Of a stretch of 8,391 nucleotides of DNA, positions 6,364-8,391 are shown piece by piece (position 1 is the stretch's first letter; each line of letters begins with the position of its first letter). Position numbers and translations under genes: made by a program. The notes beneath the pieces are model-generated. The model did no database searches and had not been told where the DNA came from. It worked only from the letters and a program-made list of their open reading frames with translations. The DNA is from an uncultured Clostridia bacterium (GTDB lineage Bacteria > Bacillota > Clostridia > Christensenellales > Borkfalkiaceae), in contig CALVPW010000128.1 in NCBI GenBank assembly GCA_944354085.1, positions 1 to 8,391 on the forward strand, written 5' to 3'.

Positions 6364-6392
6364 AGTATAGCATGGTGAGGTGAATATGTCAA
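6364..6392 (-). promoter_or_regulatory. Strong sigma-A promoter driving the candidate small RNA
   Basis: On the minus strand a consensus TTGACA (6392-6387), an exact 17-nt spacer and TATACT (6369-6364, 5 of 6) are present. The predicted start is near 6357-6358, at the beginning of the structured segment. It is the only exact TTGACA -35 paired with a good -10 in the window. Confidence 0.8.
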
Positions 6393-6465
6393 CTGTAAAT
6401 TATAGTTTGCGGCATAATGATTTGTAATGATTGACAACTTGCCTATGTACTTAAAACGCTCGCAA

Positions 6466-6619
6466 AAGGCTTCGTCGGCGGGAAGGGGGTTCTGTCCCAT
6501 TCGTGCTCTATAGAAGCCGCCTCCTCGCACGGGGTCGAATGAATTTTCGCCCCCGTCACTCAGCACGTAAAAAACAGGCAGGCACCAAAGTGCCCGCCTG
6601 TTTTTTTGGTGCCGCTGAT
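6466..6619 (-). repeat. Tandem repeat copy A (tRNA 3' tip + terminator + tail)
   Basis: This 154-bp segment is about 95% identical to copy B at 6634-6786 (8 substitutions and one T indel). On the minus strand it begins with ATCAGCGGCACC, the last bases of the neighbouring tRNA-Leu. It continues with a copy of the tRNA terminator hairpin (6569-6607), a second hairpin (6530-6555, one mismatch) and a ~60-bp tail ending in cgacgaagcctt. A 14-bp spacer (6620-6633) separates it from copy B. No tRNA body precedes this copy. Confidence 0.9.
6569..6607 (-). terminator. Orphan copy of the tRNA-Leu terminator (copy A)
   Basis: It has the same 17-bp A-rich/T-rich hairpin as the tRNA terminator, with seven instead of six bases in one homopolymer arm. 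It lies about 170 bp downstream of the tRNA. It would act only on transcripts escaping the first terminator, or on nothing. Confidence 0.7.
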
Positions 6620-6633
6620 TTCTCGTACCGTCG

Positions 6634-6786
6634 AAGGCTTCGTCGGCGGGAAGAGGGTTCTGTCCCTTTTGTGCTCTACAAAAGCCGCCTCCTCGCACGG
6701 GGTCGAATGAATTTTCGACCCCGCCACTCAGCACATAAAAAACAGGCAGGCACCAAAGTGCCCGCCTGTTTTTTGGTGCCGCTGAT
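6634..6786 (-). repeat. Tandem repeat copy B, contiguous with tRNA-Leu
   Basis: This is the tRNA-proximal copy of the unit. It includes the true tRNA 3' end (6774-6786), the terminator (6737-6774), a perfect 10-bp hairpin at 6698-6723 (cggggtcgaa / ttcgaccccg) and the same tail. The copy is probably the parent, because it is continuous with an intact tRNA gene and its second hairpin is fully paired. Most substitutions between copies would change amino acids in the open frame that crosses them, which argues against coding. Confidence 0.88.
6737..6774 (-). terminator. Intrinsic terminator of tRNA-Leu
   Basis: On the minus strand the hairpin arms are aaaaaacaggcgggcac and gtgcctgcctgtttttt with a 4-nt loop. 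The left arm starts at the last base of the encoded CCA. One internal pair is G-U on the minus strand but A-C on the plus strand, so the structure is better for a minus-strand transcript. T6 follows the stem. Confidence 0.88.
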
Positions 6787-6860
6787 CGGGGTCGAACCGA
6801 TACGGTATCACTACCACAGGATTTTGAGTCCAGCGCGTCTGCCAATTCCACCACAGCGGC
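6774..6860 (-). tRNA. tRNA-Leu (anticodon CAA), CCA encoded
   Basis: The gene is 87 nt on the minus strand and of class II with a long variable arm. The acceptor stem GCCGCTG/CAGCGGC is perfect, followed by discriminator A and encoded CCA. The T arm ATCGG TTCGACC CCGAT is perfect. The variable arm pairs GGTA with TACC. The anticodon loop CTCAAAA places CAA at 6826-6824, which reads UUG leucine codons. The anticodon stem CTGGA/TCCTG has a U-U mismatch at pair 28-42 (6832 and 6818). It has its own promoter upstream and a terminator starting at the CCA end. Confidence 0.95.
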
Positions 6861-6873
6861 AAAAGATGATACG

Positions 6874-6902
6874 ATTATAGTATAATTGCGTGGAAAAAGC
6901 AA
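6874..6902 (-). promoter_or_regulatory. Promoter of tRNA-Leu
   Basis: On the minus strand TTGCTT (6902-6897), a 17-nt spacer and consensus TATAAT (6879-6874) are present. The predicted start near 6868 leaves about 8 nt of 5' leader for RNase P removal. It is divergent from the polA promoter 18 bp away. Confidence 0.65.
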
Positions 6903-6920
6903 GTGATTTTTATCTTTTTC

Positions 6921-6949
6921 TTGCAAAAAACTCCAAACCGTGCTACAAT
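6921..6949 (+). promoter_or_regulatory. polA promoter placed for leaderless transcription
   Basis: TTGCAA (6921-6926), a 17-nt spacer and TACAAT (6944-6949) form a good sigma-A promoter. The normal start, 7 nt after the last -10 base, is 6956, which is the A of the polA ATG. There is no purine-rich ribosome site between the -10 and ATG (only agcggt). Confidence 0.75.
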
Positions 6950-6955
6950 AGCGGT

Positions 6956-8391
6956 ATGGATAAACTTGTTCTCATTGACGGAAACAGCCTTTTGAACCGT
7001 GCCTTTTATGCGATGAGCGTTTTCACGACGAAGGACGGCTTGCCGACGAACGGGGTGTTCGGATTCGTCAAGCTGCTCTTTAAGATCGCCGCAGACGAAA
7101 AACCCCGTTATCTTGCGGTCGCATTCGACGTGCACGCGCCGACCTTCCGCCATAAGATGTACGACGGTTATAAGGCAACGCGCAAGCCCATGCCGGAAGA
7201 ACTGCGCGTACAGGTGCCCGTCCTCAAAGACCTGCTCCGCGCCATGAACGTATGCATGGTGGAAAAAGAGGGGTACGAGGCAGACGATCTCATCGGAACG
7301 CTCTCCAAAAAATTCGAGAACGTACAATCGCTCATATATACGGGGGACAGGGATTCCTATCAGCTCATCGACGAGCGCGTGAGCGTATGCTTTACAAAAC
7401 GCGGCGTGAGCGATCTGGAACGGCTGACGAACGAAAATTTTGCCGCGCACGAGGGGATCGTGCCGCGGCAGGTCATCGAACTCAAATCGTTGATGGGGGA
7501 CAGTTCGGATAACATCCCGGGCGTCAAGGGCGTCGGTCCCAAGATCGCGCTCACGCTCCTGCAAGCCTATCACGATCTGGACGGCGTGTACGCGCACCTT
7601 GACGAGATCCCGCCTTCCGTCAGCGCAAAACTTGCCGCGCATGAGGCGGAAGCCCGCCTTTCGCACACGCTCGCGACGATCGATACCAACGTGCCGCTCG
7701 CGCTCACGCTCGAGGACTGCGCTTTCCGTATCCCGTTTCCGCAGGCGGCGAAAAAAGCGTTCGCCGATCTGGAATTCCGCTCTCTGTTAGACAGCGATCT
7801 CTTCGAAAAAAGTGCGCCTTCCGCCCTTGCAGCGCGCAAATGCACGGCAGAAGATGTTCCCGATATCATCACGCAGGTGCGAGATATCGAACAATTTGCG
7901 CTCTGTTTCGAAGGGGATGGCGTGCACCTTGGATTTGACGAAAAGGAATATATTTTCCCGCTGAGGGATAATTTTTTGCAGCCCGGTTTTTTCCCCGAAG
8001 AGCTCAAAAAACTCTACGAAGCGTTGTTCGCGCGCGGCAAATGCGCTATTCTTGCCGACTATAAAGCCGTCGCACATCAGATGGACGCGGTCGGCGTCAC
8101 GATAAGCAGTCGCGTGGAGGACGTCGTGCTGCTGCGCTATCTCATTGATTCCAACCAGCGCACTTCCGACGCGCGATCGTTTGCGCAGGATCAGGCGATG
8201 CCCGAAGAGCTTTGCGCCTGCGCGCTGCTGCGCGCCTATCGGGAAGCTGCCGAAAAGACGCGCGGCACGCCCGAGGAGGCGCTTTACCGCGATCTAGAAC
8301 TTCCGCTCTCCTCCGTCTTGCTCGACATGGAGCGCACGGGAGTGCGGGTGGATATGAGCAAATTCGCCGTTTTTTCGGATACCTTTAAGGG
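6956..8391 (+). CDS. polA: DNA polymerase I, N-terminal part (5' nuclease and inactive proofreading domain)
   Basis: The open frame runs off the right edge after 478 full codons. Residues 1-290 form the 5'-3' flap nuclease used in Okazaki-fragment and repair processing. The start is LVLIDGNSLLNRAFYA (Asp8), with AFDV at 56-59, YKATR at 72-76, EADD at 108-111, TGDRD at 129-133 and the helix-hairpin-helix GDSSDNIPGVKGVG from 181, so all the acidic metal ligands expected are seen. Residues about 305-450 correspond to the 3'-5' exonuclease fold but lack its DxE motif (FALCFEGDG instead), as in other Bacillota Pol I, so proofreading is probably absent. The polymerase domain begins around LYRDLELPLSSVLLDMERTG and is cut. 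ATG 6956 matches the family N-terminus, and no later start would keep Asp8. It has no ribosome site and is probably leaderless. Confidence 0.95.
   Translation, partial: MDKLVLIDGNSLLNRAFYAMSVFTTKDGLPTNGVFGFVKLLFKIAADEKPRYLAVAFDVHAPTFRHKMYDGYKATRKPMPEELRVQVPVLKDLLRAMNVCMVEKEGYEADDLIGTLSKKFENVQSLIYTGDRDSYQLIDERVSVCFTKRGVSDLERLTNENFAAHEGIVPRQVIELKSLMGDSSDNIPGVKGVGPKIALTLLQAYHDLDGVYAHLDEIPPSVSAKLAAHEAEARLSHTLATIDTNVPLALTLEDCAFRIPFPQAAKKAFADLEFRSLLDSDLFEKSAPSALAARKCTAEDVPDIITQVRDIEQFALCFEGDGVHLGFDEKEYIFPLRDNFLQPGFFPEELKKLYEALFARGKCAILADYKAVAHQMDAVGVTISSRVEDVVLLRYLIDSNQRTSDARSFAQDQAMPEELCACALLRAYREAAEKTRGTPEEALYRDLELPLSSVLLDMERTGVRVDMSKFAVFSDTFK

Noticed and set aside
6399..6427. Second minus-strand promoter (TATAAT at 6404-6399) upstream of the small-RNA promoter
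   Set aside because: The -10 is consensus but no -35 matches more than 3 bases at acceptable spacing.
6466..6786. Two similar units as a possible CRISPR array
   Set aside because: There are only two copies, each ~154 bp, with terminator hairpins and a 14-bp spacer; no short-repeat/spacer pattern and no cas genes.
6503..6880. Plus-strand open frame crossing the repeats and tRNA
   Set aside because: It is a translation of the complement of the tRNA and terminator hairpins, a type of false protein often seen at tRNA loci, with no ribosome site or family similarity.
6183..6926. Long minus-strand open frame of 247 codons with an internal amino-acid repeat
   Set aside because: It runs through the tRNA-Leu gene, two terminators, the tandem repeat and the small-RNA region. 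Of the 8 substitutions between repeat copies most would change amino acids. It is an artefact of structured non-coding DNA.

Overview
The window looks like chromosomal DNA of an uncultured, probably gut-associated Clostridia-type Bacillota. Reasons: DNA polymerase I with a degenerate proofreading domain, a DUF1848 protein, a flavodoxin of the Flavodoxin_4 type, a G3E GTPase fused to a YcgQ-like (TIGR03943/DUF1980) domain, a tRNA-Leu with encoded CCA followed by an intrinsic terminator, and sigma-A type promoters with TG-extended -10 elements. Coding DNA is moderately GC-rich by eye. The order or family cannot be fixed from the sequence alone.

Left part (1-2376), a metal-handling block: the 3' end of an M29 metal-dependent aminopeptidase, then two adjacent G3E/COG0523 (CobW-like) GTPases three bases apart. 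The first is a canonical metallochaperone with Walker A, CxCC and a 59-residue tract holding 32 histidines. The second lacks CxCC, has altered GTPase motifs and carries a C-terminal YcgQ-like domain. A strong intrinsic terminator closes the block. They may form one metal-trafficking unit, with the aminopeptidase as a possible client.

Middle (2387-5230): a monocistronic predicted lipoprotein with a trypsin/HtrA-like protease domain and a His/Cys metal-binding-like motif just after the lipidated Cys, with its own promoter. Then a two-gene operon: a flavodoxin translationally coupled (ATGA overlap) to a short RsmB/RsmF-type RNA m5C methyltransferase. It ends at a bidirectional terminator shared with the convergent DUF1848 gene (5228-6166, minus strand).

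Right part (6167-6955) is a non-coding region read mostly on the minus strand. From right to left it holds a tRNA-Leu(CAA) gene with promoter and terminator, a ~168-bp tandem duplication of the tRNA 3' tip plus terminator plus tail, and a near-consensus promoter driving a ~118-nt structured RNA that ends at a terminator hairpin 74 nt upstream of the DUF1848 gene. That RNA matches no family I recognise. It may be a free small RNA or an attenuating leader, and it is the best candidate here for something undescribed.

The window ends inside polA (plus strand from 6956). Its promoter is placed so that transcription should begin at the A of the start codon, so polA is probably expressed from a leaderless mRNA.
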